Source: Methanoculleus receptaculi
GTDB lineage: Archaea > Halobacteriota > Methanomicrobia > Methanomicrobiales > Methanoculleaceae
Length of the DNA: 64,000 nt
Assembly (NCBI RefSeq): GCF_033472595.1
Contig: NZ_CP137642.1
Coordinates: 1,488,001-1,552,000 of the forward strand
Reading direction: 5' to 3'
In this document: positions 1 through 7,366 of the stretch, in pieces
Position numbering within the stretch: the stretch's first letter is position 1
Layout of the letters: each line of letters begins with the position of its first letter
Made by a program: the position numbers and the translations under genes
The notes under the pieces: generated by a model
The model's input: the letters and a program-made list of their open reading frames with translations, nothing else
Databases searched by the model: none
Told to the model about the DNA's origin: nothing

Positions 1-1
1 C

Positions 2-172
2 GGCACACAGACCGCCACGGAGGATGAGGTGCGGGAGGCGCTTGCCGACGCCGATAACGCCAACATCATAGGCAAAGAGGTCGTTGCCCTGGCCGTCTCC
101 ATGGGGCTCATCGCCGAGAAGGACTGTATCATGATAGACGGCGTCCCCCACGCCCAGATATTCAGGATCTAA
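2..172 (+). CDS. DUF424 family protein, C-terminal part
   Basis: The window opens inside this gene; 56 residues remain before a TAA stop. The fragment has the acidic helix TEDEVREAL and the ending MIDGVPHAQIFRI, which I recognise as the C-terminus of the small archaeal DUF424 (COG2412) family, usually about 95-100 residues. The function of the family is not established. The next gene starts three bases after the stop, so it is probably the first visible member of the NMD3-Taw2-CoA operon. The start lies outside the window. Confidence 0.75.
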   Translation, partial: GTQTATEDEVREALADADNANIIGKEVVALAVSMGLIAEKDCIMIDGVPHAQIFRI

Positions 173-175
173 GGT

Positions 176-1225
176 ATGACCACCGCCCAGACAAGCATCT
201 GCCCCCGCTGCGGGAGACCGAGCGAAGATGGAGGGGTCTGCCCCGAGTGCCGGGCGGCAGATGTGCGGCTGCTCTCCTGCAAACCCTATGTGACCGCCGT
301 CTACTGTCCGGTCTGCGGGTCGCAGAAACGCGGCAGCACCTGGTCAGACCTTGAGGTCTCGCGCGAAGACCTCATCGCTGAACTTGCCATATCGGCGGTG
401 ACCATCCATCAGGACGCAAGGGATGCCCTGGTCACCATCCAGTCTGAGGATCCAACCTCAAACAGGACAGCCTGCACCATCGAGGTGGAGGCGGTGCTCT
501 ACGGCGTCCCGGTGAGGGAGACCTGCAGAACGGAGATCCGCTGGCAGAAAGAGTCCTGCGACCGCTGCAGCCGCATCTCCGGCGGCTACTACGCCGGGAT
601 AGTCCAGGTGCGGGCAACCGACCGAAAGATCAACGCCTACGAACGTGAGGTCGCCACAAACATAGCGGAACAGGCGGAGGAGTCGCTCCAGCAGTCGGGC
701 GACCGCCTCTCGTTCATATCGGACCTCGACGACAGAAAAGACGGTCTCGATATCACCGTCGGGACACAGCACCTCGGCCAGGAGATAGCAAAACAGGTCA
801 CGGGAGCGCTCGGCGGCCGGTTCACAACCCACCCGAAACTGATCGGGGAGAAGGACGGGAAGGGGCTGTACCGGGTCACGTACTCCATCCGTCTCCCCTA
901 CTACCAGAAGGGCGACGTGGTTGTATCGAAGGGCAGATACTACGAGGTGCGTGAGATCGAGGGGCAGCGGCTCAGGGTGTTTGACCTCCAGAACGGCACG
1001 CCGCTGACGCTCAGGACCGACGATGCAGAACGCCTCATAGGCAACGTCCGTGAGGCCAGGTCGGCTCTCGTCGTCTTCACCCAGCCCGGTCTCGTGGGGC
1101 TGATGGACCCGGAGACCTACGTGACTCGCGAGGTCAACCCGGTGCCCTGGACGACGCCGGTGGAGGGGGACTACATCCGGGTGCTCCGCGACGACGAAGA
1201 CGATCGGCTGGTTATCGTGGGGTGA
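176..1225 (+). CDS. NMD3-like ribosome-associated protein
   Basis: A 349-residue homologue of the archaeal NMD3 family. In eukaryotes NMD3 is the adaptor for export of the large ribosomal subunit; in archaea a role on the 60S-type/50S subunit is presumed. The N-terminus carries the diagnostic zinc-binding cysteines: CPRCGRPSEDGGVCPEC at about residues 9-25, a second pair CPVCG near 44-48, and CDRCSRISGGYY near 128, which is the family signature. The rest has the mixed alpha/beta NMD3 core. It follows DUF424 by three bases and precedes taw2 by six, so it is surely co-transcribed with them. The length is typical of archaeal members, which lack the eukaryotic export-signal tail. Confidence 0.85.
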   Translation: MTTAQTSICPRCGRPSEDGGVCPECRAADVRLLSCKPYVTAVYCPVCGSQKRGSTWSDLEVSREDLIAELAISAVTIHQDARDALVTIQSEDPTSNRTACTIEVEAVLYGVPVRETCRTEIRWQKESCDRCSRISGGYYAGIVQVRATDRKINAYEREVATNIAEQAEESLQQSGDRLSFISDLDDRKDGLDITVGTQHLGQEIAKQVTGALGGRFTTHPKLIGEKDGKGLYRVTYSIRLPYYQKGDVVVSKGRYYEVREIEGQRLRVFDLQNGTPLTLRTDDAERLIGNVREARSALVVFTQPGLVGLMDPETYVTREVNPVPWTTPVEGDYIRVLRDDEDDRLVIVG

Positions 1226-1231
1226 TGGGTT

Positions 1232-2101
1232 GTGCGGGTGCGAAGGCTGCCGGCATCGGTTCTGCCGCGTATCGCGGGCGAGGCGTGGGTCGATCCCGAC
1301 CGCCGGGCATACCTGCGTGACGGCGTCGCCTGCGTCCCGGTCAGGGATGGCTGCCCGGCGGATGAGGATCTCCCGGAAAGGAGTGTCTACCGCGGCCGGG
1401 GCTACCACCTCATCGGCGATGTCGCGGTCGTCCACGGCGACGCGCCTACAAAAGAGGAGATCGAGTCAATCGTGGCGCACCGCCACCCCCGCGGTGTCGT
1501 ATGGGTGAAGGGCTGCACCGGTGCCATGCGGATCCCGGAGGCGGTGGTGGTCTACGGGAGCGCCGGGGAGGTGCGGCACCGGGAGCAGGGCTGCACATTC
1601 ATCCTTGACCCTACACGGGTGATGTTTGCTCAGGGAAACCGCGTGGAGAAGGCAAGGATCGCCGCTCTTGTCCGGCCGGGGGAGCGCATCGCCGATATGT
1701 TTGCCGGGATCGGCTACTTCACCATCCCGGCGGCGCGCAGCGGTGCAAGCATCCATGCGATGGAGATAAACCCCGTAGCCTTTGACTACCTGAGGCGCAG
1801 CATCGCGGCAAACAGCGTCGCTGACCGGGTCACGCCGATGATGGGCGACTGCCGCGGCCTCCTCTCGGGGGTCTACGACCGCATACTGATGGGGCATTTC
1901 GAGGCGGCATCGTTCCTCCCCGACGCCCTCGCCCATGTCCGGCCGGGAAGCGTCATCCACGTCCACAGCATCGGGGACGCGACGGCGGTGATCCGGGAAC
2001 GGCTGATGGAGGCCGGGCTATCGGCGACGATATCCTCGCGCCGGGTGAAGAAATACGGGCCGCACACATGGCATATGGTGCAGGATGTGAGGATAGAATG
2101 A
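1232..2101 (+). CDS. taw2: tRNA wyosine aminocarboxypropyltransferase (Taw2-like)
   Basis: A 289-residue Trm5/Taw2-type enzyme using S-adenosylmethionine. Taw2 transfers the 3-amino-3-carboxypropyl group to position 7 of the wyosine base at G37 of tRNA-Phe. The SAM-binding motif ADMFAGIGYFTIPAA lies near residues 153-167 and the acidic ribose loop HAMEINP near 173-179. I favour Taw2 over Trm5 because the active-site region reads GHFEAASFLPDALAHV followed by VIHVHS, as in Taw2, and lacks the NPP-type motif expected of the Trm5 methyltransferase. The start is GTG at 1232, six bases after the NMD3 stop. The 3' end overlaps coaBC by four bases (ATGA). A divergent Trm5 remains the alternative. Confidence 0.75.
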   Translation: MRVRRLPASVLPRIAGEAWVDPDRRAYLRDGVACVPVRDGCPADEDLPERSVYRGRGYHLIGDVAVVHGDAPTKEEIESIVAHRHPRGVVWVKGCTGAMRIPEAVVVYGSAGEVRHREQGCTFILDPTRVMFAQGNRVEKARIAALVRPGERIADMFAGIGYFTIPAARSGASIHAMEINPVAFDYLRRSIAANSVADRVTPMMGDCRGLLSGVYDRILMGHFEAASFLPDALAHVRPGSVIHVHSIGDATAVIRERLMEAGLSATISSRRVKKYGPHTWHMVQDVRIE

Positions 2102-3231
2102 AGACACTTTCAGGAAAGACCGTGGTGCTCGCCGTGACCGGAAGCATCGCGGCGGTCGAGACGGTGAAACTTGCCCACGCCCTGCGCCGCCGGGGGGCAG
2201 CGGTGCAGGCGGTAATGACGGAGGCCGCGAGAGGTATCATCCATCCCGACGCCCTGACCTACGCGACAGGGCGGCCGGCGATCACCCGGATCACCGGGCT
2301 GGTGGAGCATGTCCTCTACTGCGGCGAGGGCGGGGAGGCCGACCTCCTGCTGGTCGCACCCTGCACCGCAAACACGATCGGGAAGATCGCTGCCGGGGTC
2401 GATGACACCCCGGTCACAACGTTTGCCTCGACCGCGCTCGGCCGCGGGATGCCGGTGGTGGTCGTCCCGGCGATGCACGAGAGCATCTACCGCCATCCGG
2501 GGGTCGTGGAGAACCTTGAACGGCTCCGTTCATGGGGGATCGATCTCGTCGAGCCCCGGATCGAGGAGGGGAAGGCTAAGATCGCCGATACCGATACGAT
2601 CGTGCTTCACGTCGAACGTGCCGTCTCCGGGAGACCGCTTGCAGGAAAGAGGGTGCTGATCACGAGCGGGGCGTGCGCTGAACCTCTCGACGATGTCCGG
2701 GTTCTGACGACCCGGTCGACCGGGCTGATGGGACGGGCGCTCGCTCTCGAGGCGTTCCGACTGGGAGCGGATGTTGCTGTTGTCCACGCGGGGTCGTTTC
2801 CATGCGTTCGAAACATCCGGGCGGCAACGGCCGCGGAGATGCGCCAGGCCGTCCTCTCGGTCTGCCGGGACGAGGGGGTCGATGTATATATCAGCGCAGC
2901 GGCGATATCGGATTATGCTCCCGAGAGACATGAGGGGAAGATCAGGGGCGGATCTCCGATGACGATCCGGCTGAACCCGCTCCCGAAGGTCATCGATGAG
3001 GTCATGCAGACCTGCCGCCCGGCGGTGACGGTGGCCTTCAAACTGGGCTGGGACGAGGAGGAGCGGGCGAGGGCGATGCTCGACGCCGGTGTGAGGATGG
3101 TTGTTCTGAACACCCCGGCAACGATGGGAGCAGCGGAGGGGTCGTTTGTGATCATGACTGCAGGGGGGTCGCGGAACGTGACCGGGAGCAAAGAGGAGGT
3201 CGCCGGGGCTATATGGTCAGAACTGCTGTAG
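2098..3231 (+). CDS. coaBC: Bifunctional phosphopantothenoylcysteine decarboxylase / phosphopantothenate-cysteine ligase
   Basis: A 377-residue CoaBC that makes 4'-phosphopantetheine from 4'-phosphopantothenate and cysteine. The N-terminal flavoprotein half has the start GKTVVLAVTGSIAA, the FMN-contact segment VAPCTANTIGKIAAGVDD and PAMHESIY, corresponding to the PXMNXXMW region. The C-terminal ligase half starts near residue 182 (LAGKRVLITSGACAEPLDDVR, nucleotide-binding) and contains AAAISDYAP and KVIDEV. I chose ATG 2098 over an in-frame ATG at 2068, since 2098 overlaps the taw2 stop in the usual ATGA arrangement and gives the standard N-terminus. It is followed by pantoate kinase and phosphopantothenate synthetase, so three consecutive archaeal CoA steps sit in one operon. 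Confidence 0.92.
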   Translation: MKTLSGKTVVLAVTGSIAAVETVKLAHALRRRGAAVQAVMTEAARGIIHPDALTYATGRPAITRITGLVEHVLYCGEGGEADLLLVAPCTANTIGKIAAGVDDTPVTTFASTALGRGMPVVVVPAMHESIYRHPGVVENLERLRSWGIDLVEPRIEEGKAKIADTDTIVLHVERAVSGRPLAGKRVLITSGACAEPLDDVRVLTTRSTGLMGRALALEAFRLGADVAVVHAGSFPCVRNIRAATAAEMRQAVLSVCRDEGVDVYISAAAISDYAPERHEGKIRGGSPMTIRLNPLPKVIDEVMQTCRPAVTVAFKLGWDEEERARAMLDAGVRMVVLNTPATMGAAEGSFVIMTAGGSRNVTGSKEEVAGAIWSELL

Positions 3232-4055
3232 CATTCTCGCCGGGTCATATATCCGGATACTTCAGGCGCATCGAGGGGAGAGAGATCGCGACCACAGGGA
3301 GCATCGGCGCCGGCGTTGTGATCGATGAGGGTGTGCGCTCGACGGTCGAGGAGGCGGGGGAGACGAGCGTCCGGGTGCTCCGGGATGGCTGCGTGAGCAC
3401 CGGGTCGCCGCCGATCGAGTACGCCCTTGACCGGATCGGGGTGTGCGCCCGCGTCACGACAGAGTGCCGGCTTCCCATAGGCGCCGGGTTCGGGCTCTCG
3501 GCGGCGGCGCTCCTTGCGACGCTCACGGCCGCAAACAGTCTCTTTGACCTGGGGCTCTCCGCAGACGGGGTTGCGGCCGCTGCCCACGAGGCCGAGGTTG
3601 TCCAGCGCACCGGTCTTGGGGACGTTGCCGCAAGCCTCGGCGGCGGGGTCGCCTGCCGGAAAGGGCCCGGGATCACTGCAGAGGTTGCCCGTTTCTACCC
3701 GGAAGAACCCATCTACGCCATGAGTCTTGGCCCGCTCCCGACAGCCTCCGTCCTTGGATCGGCTGAGACGATGGCAAGTATCTCTGCCGCATACCCCCGG
3801 CGATGTCCGCACAACCTGATCGACTTCTACCGGCTCTCGCGGTCGTTTGCCGAGAGGAGCAGGCTCATCGCGCCGGATGTCCGCCGGGTGCTGGAGGCCT
3901 GCGACGCGGCCGGCGTCCCGGCAAGCATGACGATGCTTGGAAACGGTGTCTTTGCCAGCGGTGCTGCGGCGGAGGGGGTGCTCGCCCGGTTCGGAGAGGT
4001 CTACAAACTGGCGGTCGCACGCCGGGGCCCGTACCTGATCGAGGTGATACCGTGA
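3213..4055 (+). CDS. Pantoate kinase (GHMP family)
   Basis: A 280-residue GHMP-superfamily kinase of the archaeal pantoate kinase type (COG1829). It phosphorylates pantoate to 4-phosphopantoate, the first archaea-specific step that replaces bacterial pantothenate kinase. The N-terminus AFSPGHISGYF is the family's substrate-side motif. The GHMP ATP loop appears as LPIGAGFGLSAAALLATL near residue 89, and the third GHMP motif near the C-terminus as SMTMLGNGVFA. The start overlaps the coaBC end by 19 bases and the stop overlaps the next gene by four bases (GTGA), implying translational coupling. Together with the next gene it supplies the substrate used by CoaBC. Confidence 0.9.
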   Translation: MVRTAVAFSPGHISGYFRRIEGREIATTGSIGAGVVIDEGVRSTVEEAGETSVRVLRDGCVSTGSPPIEYALDRIGVCARVTTECRLPIGAGFGLSAAALLATLTAANSLFDLGLSADGVAAAAHEAEVVQRTGLGDVAASLGGGVACRKGPGITAEVARFYPEEPIYAMSLGPLPTASVLGSAETMASISAAYPRRCPHNLIDFYRLSRSFAERSRLIAPDVRRVLEACDAAGVPASMTMLGNGVFASGAAAEGVLARFGEVYKLAVARRGPYLIEVIP

Positions 4056-4783
4056 TACCGAAAGACCATCCACGTTACCGTTCCCTCATCGCCCGTGAAC
4101 GCCTGGCCCGCTGCGCCCGCGAGGGTGTAGTCACCCTGGAGGGGCTTGCCGCCCACGGCCGCGGGGAGGCGTTTGACTACCTTATCGGCGAGAGGACAAC
4201 CCCGAGCGCGGCCGTTGCCGCCAGGACTGCCGCGGCGATGCTCCTTTCCGCCCGGCACGCGGTTATATCGGTGAACGGGAACACCGCGGCTCTTGCAGCG
4301 GATGATATCGCGGCGCTCCAGAGGGTGAGCGGCGCCGATGTCGAGGTGAACCTCTTCCACAGGACAGAGGATCGGGTGGAACGGATCACCCGGCTCCTTG
4401 AATCCCACGGTGTCCGGGTTCTCAGGGGGACGGCTGAAAGACTCATACCGCTCTCCCACGACCGCGCCCTCTGCCTGCCGGGAGGGATAGGGGACGCCGA
4501 TCTTCTTCTTGTGCCGCTTGAGGACGGAGACCGCTGTGCGGCGCTCCGGCGTATGGGAAAGACCGTCATAACAATCGATCTAAACCCGCTGTCCCGGACG
4601 GCCCGAACCGCGAACCTGACGATCGTCGACGAGTTGACCCGTGCCCTCCCGGGGATCACCGCGGGCTGTTCAAGCCTTGAGCCCGGGGAGGCTGAACGCC
4701 TGATAGGGTCGCTGGACAATGCCTATCTTCTTCGGGCGGCAATAGATGAGATCAGAGAGAACCTGAGTCATGCTCTGGAGTGA
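4052..4783 (+). CDS. 4-phosphopantoate--beta-alanine ligase (phosphopantothenate synthetase)
   Basis: A 243-residue archaeal phosphopantothenate synthetase (COG1701). It condenses 4-phosphopantoate with beta-alanine using ATP. The N-terminus IPKDHPRYRSLIARERL is highly typical of the family. Further recognised segments are GEAFDYLIGERTTPSA near residue 35, VNGNTAAL near 73, DVEVNLFHRTEDR near 95 and IDLNPLSRTARTANLTIVDELTRA near 175. An open frame extends upstream of 4052, but the GTG at 4052 overlaps the pantoate kinase stop and gives the expected N-terminus. The end overlaps the RFC gene by 14 bases. Confidence 0.92.
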   Translation: MIPKDHPRYRSLIARERLARCAREGVVTLEGLAAHGRGEAFDYLIGERTTPSAAVAARTAAAMLLSARHAVISVNGNTAALAADDIAALQRVSGADVEVNLFHRTEDRVERITRLLESHGVRVLRGTAERLIPLSHDRALCLPGGIGDADLLLVPLEDGDRCAALRRMGKTVITIDLNPLSRTARTANLTIVDELTRALPGITAGCSSLEPGEAERLIGSLDNAYLLRAAIDEIRENLSHALE

Positions 4784-5783
4784 GGTCTACCGCCCCCGGC
4801 GGTGCGAGGATATCATAGGGCAGGATGCGGTCATCCGGCAGATGACGGCGTTTGCGGACTCCGGCAGCATACCCCACATGCTGATCTTCGGGCCGCACGG
4901 GACAGGGAAGACCACCGCCATCGGGTGTATGACAGAACGGCTCTACGGCGAGAACCGGGAGGCGAACACGACAGTTTTCAGCACGGCCGACCTCCTGGGG
5001 AAGGGGAAGAGCGTCCTTGAGTCGGATGACAGGTTCAGCCATATATACCGGAAAGACCTGAGCCTGATCGCCAACTTCAAGCGGATTGTGAAGTGGTATG
5101 CCTCGATGCGGCCGCTGGATGCCGAGTTCAAGGTGATGGTCTTTGAGGACGCCGACCACCTGACGTTTGAGGCGCAGCAGTCGCTCCGCCGGACGATGGA
5201 GCGCTACAGCGCCACATGCCGGTTTGTCTTTGTCACGGTGAGGCCGTCGGCCATCATCCCGGCAATCGCCTCGCGGTGTCTTCCGCTCTTCTTTGCCCCC
5301 CTGGATGCGGCGCTCGTCCGTGCCCGCCTTGAGGAGATACTGGCCGCGGAGGGGGCGAGCGTCCCAAAAGACGATCTCGACCTGATCGTCTATGCCGCAC
5401 GCGGCGACCTGCGGCGGGCTATAACTTACCTGCAGATTGCAGCAGGGTCGGGGGAGGAGGGGTTCGACCTTGCGGAGGTTGCGCGGTCGGAGACCGGCAA
5501 CATTGCCGCATCGGCGTTTGAGGCGCTCCGCGGCGGCAACCTGGAGGCGGCCCGCGGGATCGTTGAGTCGCTTTTGATCGACTACGGGCTCTCGGCGCAG
5601 GAGGTTGTCGTAGAACTCCGGGAGGTGATCCGGCGCGACTACAACCACCCGGCCCTTGTTATCGCCCTCGCCGATACGGATCTGCGGCTCACGCACAGCG
5701 CAAACGATTTTGTACAGTTAAATGCATTGCTTGCCCGGATCGCGCTGGAGGTGTCTGGTGAAGAAGGTACAGCAGCACTATGA
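4770..5783 (+). CDS. Replication factor C small-subunit-like AAA+ ATPase
   Basis: A 337-residue clamp-loader subunit. Replication factor C opens and loads the PCNA sliding clamp at primer-template junctions. It has the N-terminal EVYRPRRCEDIIGQD box, Walker A GPHGTGKTT near residue 43, the Walker B region VMVFEDADHL near 120, the following QQSLRRTMERYS helix and the SRC motif ASRCLPLFF near 168. Canonical RFC has LDEAD at Walker B; here the two catalytic acids read E-D instead of D-E. With this and the divergent N-terminus (LWSEVYRP rather than WxEKYRP) I suspect a second, specialised small subunit rather than the main one. Overlaps on both sides place it in the same operon as the CoA genes. 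Confidence 0.88.
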   Translation: MLWSEVYRPRRCEDIIGQDAVIRQMTAFADSGSIPHMLIFGPHGTGKTTAIGCMTERLYGENREANTTVFSTADLLGKGKSVLESDDRFSHIYRKDLSLIANFKRIVKWYASMRPLDAEFKVMVFEDADHLTFEAQQSLRRTMERYSATCRFVFVTVRPSAIIPAIASRCLPLFFAPLDAALVRARLEEILAAEGASVPKDDLDLIVYAARGDLRRAITYLQIAAGSGEEGFDLAEVARSETGNIAASAFEALRGGNLEAARGIVESLLIDYGLSAQEVVVELREVIRRDYNHPALVIALADTDLRLTHSANDFVQLNALLARIALEVSGEEGTAAL

Positions 5784-6474
5784 CGAGATTGCGGATGTAT
5801 ACGATGAGCGCTACGACGGCAGACGGGGGAGGTACTACCACGGGCACATCCGCGACCACGTGATGCGGAATCTCCCGAAGGGCGGGTTTCTGCTGGACGT
5901 CGGTTGCGGAACCGGACTCTTTGTGCAGCGCTACGTAGAGGAGGGGGGCCGTGCGGTCGGGCTCGATGTCAGCCAGGGGATGGTCCGGCACGGCCGGGGG
6001 CGCTGCCCGGACTGCGGGTTCTGTGTCGGGACGGCCGATGCGCTGCCGTTTGTGGACGGGAGTTTCGATGCCCTGGCAAGCCTGCTTGCCTTCAGTTACA
6101 TCCCCGACCCGGAGGCGGCGCTCCGGGAGTGTTACCGCGTCCTCGCACCCGGCGGCCGGATAGCCGTCTGCACGCTCTCCCGGACGGTCTTTACAAGCAT
6201 CGTCCCCCTCGTCTACAGGATAAGCGAGAGGATAGGTCTGAGGGGTGTGGGGATGGGCGATTTCGATGAGCACTACTACACCAACGCGGAGATGGCAAGA
6301 CTCTTTCGCGATGCCGGGTTTGAGGATGTCACTATCAGCCGGTGCTCGTTTGCGCACCTGACACTCGTCGAACCGATCTTTACCCTCGCGCGGAAGGTTG
6401 AGCCATTCATCGAGAAGAGACTGCCGTACCTGGCCTACAACGTCTGTGCAAGCGGGAAAAAACCGGAGAATTAG
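5758..6474 (+). CDS. Class I SAM-dependent methyltransferase (UbiE/Methyltransf_11 type)
   Basis: A 238-residue methyltransferase. Motif I is LLDVGCGTGLFVQ near residue 44, the acidic ribose-binding loop is GLDVSQGMV near 69, and motif IV follows in PFVDGSFDALASLLAFSYIPDPEAALRECYRVLAPGG. The C-terminal helical region (hydrophobic segment TSIVPLVYRI) would bind the unknown acceptor. The start GTG 5758 is chosen because a strong ribosome binding site, GGAGGTG at 5747-5753, sits just upstream; a longer frame from 5722 would ignore it. It overlaps the RFC end by 26 bases and is the last gene of the operon. The substrate cannot be told from the sequence. Confidence 0.85.
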   Translation: MKKVQQHYDEIADVYDERYDGRRGRYYHGHIRDHVMRNLPKGGFLLDVGCGTGLFVQRYVEEGGRAVGLDVSQGMVRHGRGRCPDCGFCVGTADALPFVDGSFDALASLLAFSYIPDPEAALRECYRVLAPGGRIAVCTLSRTVFTSIVPLVYRISERIGLRGVGMGDFDEHYYTNAEMARLFRDAGFEDVTISRCSFAHLTLVEPIFTLARKVEPFIEKRLPYLAYNVCASGKKPEN

Positions 6475-6708
6475 GCCACATTTATGAAGGGGGGGCGCAC
6501 TGGGTGTTTTGCCAGAGGTTAAGCCCGGAGCGGCTTTGCGTCCGCTCCCGCGGTAAACAGGCTGTTCGGCCGGCCGGCCGCCGCACCTCTCGACTGCATC
6601 GAGCCTGAGGAGCAGGCCGCCGGGATGAGATGGCGAAAGGCCCTGGTTTTTGCGTTACGGGGACGATAACGGAACGGTTATATCCTGTCTCCCTCGAACA
6701 ACTCCCCT
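6475..6708. other. Intergenic region with one stem-loop
   Basis: This gap between the methyltransferase and the HTH regulator has no credible gene. A 7-bp perfect stem with an 8-base loop (GGAGCGG 6527-6533, CCGCTCC 6542-6548) could be part of a terminator or a small RNA. The last 30 bases carry the promoter of the next gene. Confidence 0.4.
6678..6685 (+). promoter_or_regulatory. TATA box of the HTH regulator
   Basis: TTATATCC lies 24-31 bases before ATG 6709. At that spacing transcription would begin at or next to the start codon, giving a leaderless mRNA, which is common in archaea. No ribosome binding site is visible. Confidence 0.55.
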
Positions 6709-7248
6709 ATGGAGCCGGTCGATATCGTCCTGACGAAGGAGACATTCGAGGTCCTCGCGTCCGAGACCAGGCTCACTATCTTAAAGAACCTTAACGAACG
6801 CAGGATGACGGTCACGGAGCTCGCGGACGACCTCGGCCTCGCAAAGTCCACCGTCCATCACCACCTGCAGAGGCTTGCCGACGCCGGTCTTGTCGCCGCC
6901 GGGGAGGACGGGCATGCCTGGGTGTACTACGCGCTCACGCCGGAGGGGCGGGCCCTGCTGCAGCCGCACGGCAGCGCCCGGATCCGGATTATCCTGACTG
7001 CGGGGCTCGCAAGCCTCGCCGGAGGGGTTGTTGCCGTCGCGGCCTTCCTGACGGCGCCGGTCCGGGAAGGGCCGGTGCCCCCGCTCGCAGGAGGGGGAAG
7101 TCTCCCGGTCCCGGAGGGGCCTCCTTTGGAGCTGCTCGCTGCCGGGATCGTGCTCGCGGTGATCGGGGTGATTCTCATAGCGTATGCCTGTGCCCGGCGG
7201 CGGGGGGCTTCCCCGCGGACGAGGGGGTCACGGGACCTCTATAGGTAG
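6709..7248 (+). CDS. Membrane-anchored winged-helix (ArsR-like) regulator
   Basis: A 179-residue protein with an N-terminal ArsR/MarR-like winged helix: ETFEVLASETRLTILKNL, the recognition region VTELADDLGLAKSTVHHHLQRL near residues 38-60, and the wing AGEDGHAWVYYALTPEG. Two hydrophobic helices follow, IILTAGLASLAGGVVAVAAFL (near 95-115) and LLAAGIVLAVIGVILIAYAC (near 146-166), separated by a Pro/Gly-rich stretch and ending in a basic tail. The DNA-binding domain therefore stays in the cytoplasm, tethered to the membrane, so it may sense envelope state. It sits just upstream of the secreted serpin gene in the same direction, which is a plausible but unproven target. Confidence 0.8.
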   Translation: MEPVDIVLTKETFEVLASETRLTILKNLNERRMTVTELADDLGLAKSTVHHHLQRLADAGLVAAGEDGHAWVYYALTPEGRALLQPHGSARIRIILTAGLASLAGGVVAVAAFLTAPVREGPVPPLAGGGSLPVPEGPPLELLAAGIVLAVIGVILIAYACARRRGASPRTRGSRDLYR

Positions 7249-7288
7249 TTTTCGGATCCGTTCGACCGGATTCGAACGGTTTCGCCGG

Positions 7289-7296
7289 TTTTATAG
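7289..7296 (+). promoter_or_regulatory. Putative TATA box of the serpin gene
   Basis: TTTTATAG stands about 75 bases upstream of the chosen serpin start (7367). Transcription from it would give a leader of about 50 bases containing the GGGAGATAACG ribosome binding region at 7356-7366. This supports the shorter serpin start over the longer open frame from 7184. Confidence 0.4.
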
Positions 7297-7366
7297 TCTT
7301 TATTGTGAGATAGAATCCCTGTGGATGCCCCGCCTTTTCCTCCGGTGCGATCCACGGGAGATAACG

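Noticed and set aside
458-1435. A 325-codon open frame on the minus strand
   Set aside because: It lies entirely over the NMD3 and taw2 genes, has no ribosome binding site and no recognisable domain; it is an antisense shadow.
2913-4073. A 386-codon open frame on the minus strand
   Set aside because: It overlaps coaBC and pantoate kinase, which are clear homologues with proper overlaps; it has no homology-like features.
6475-6708. A riboswitch or small RNA gene
   Set aside because: Only one short stem-loop is visible and no known riboswitch core could be recognised, so it is listed only as a gap with a hairpin.
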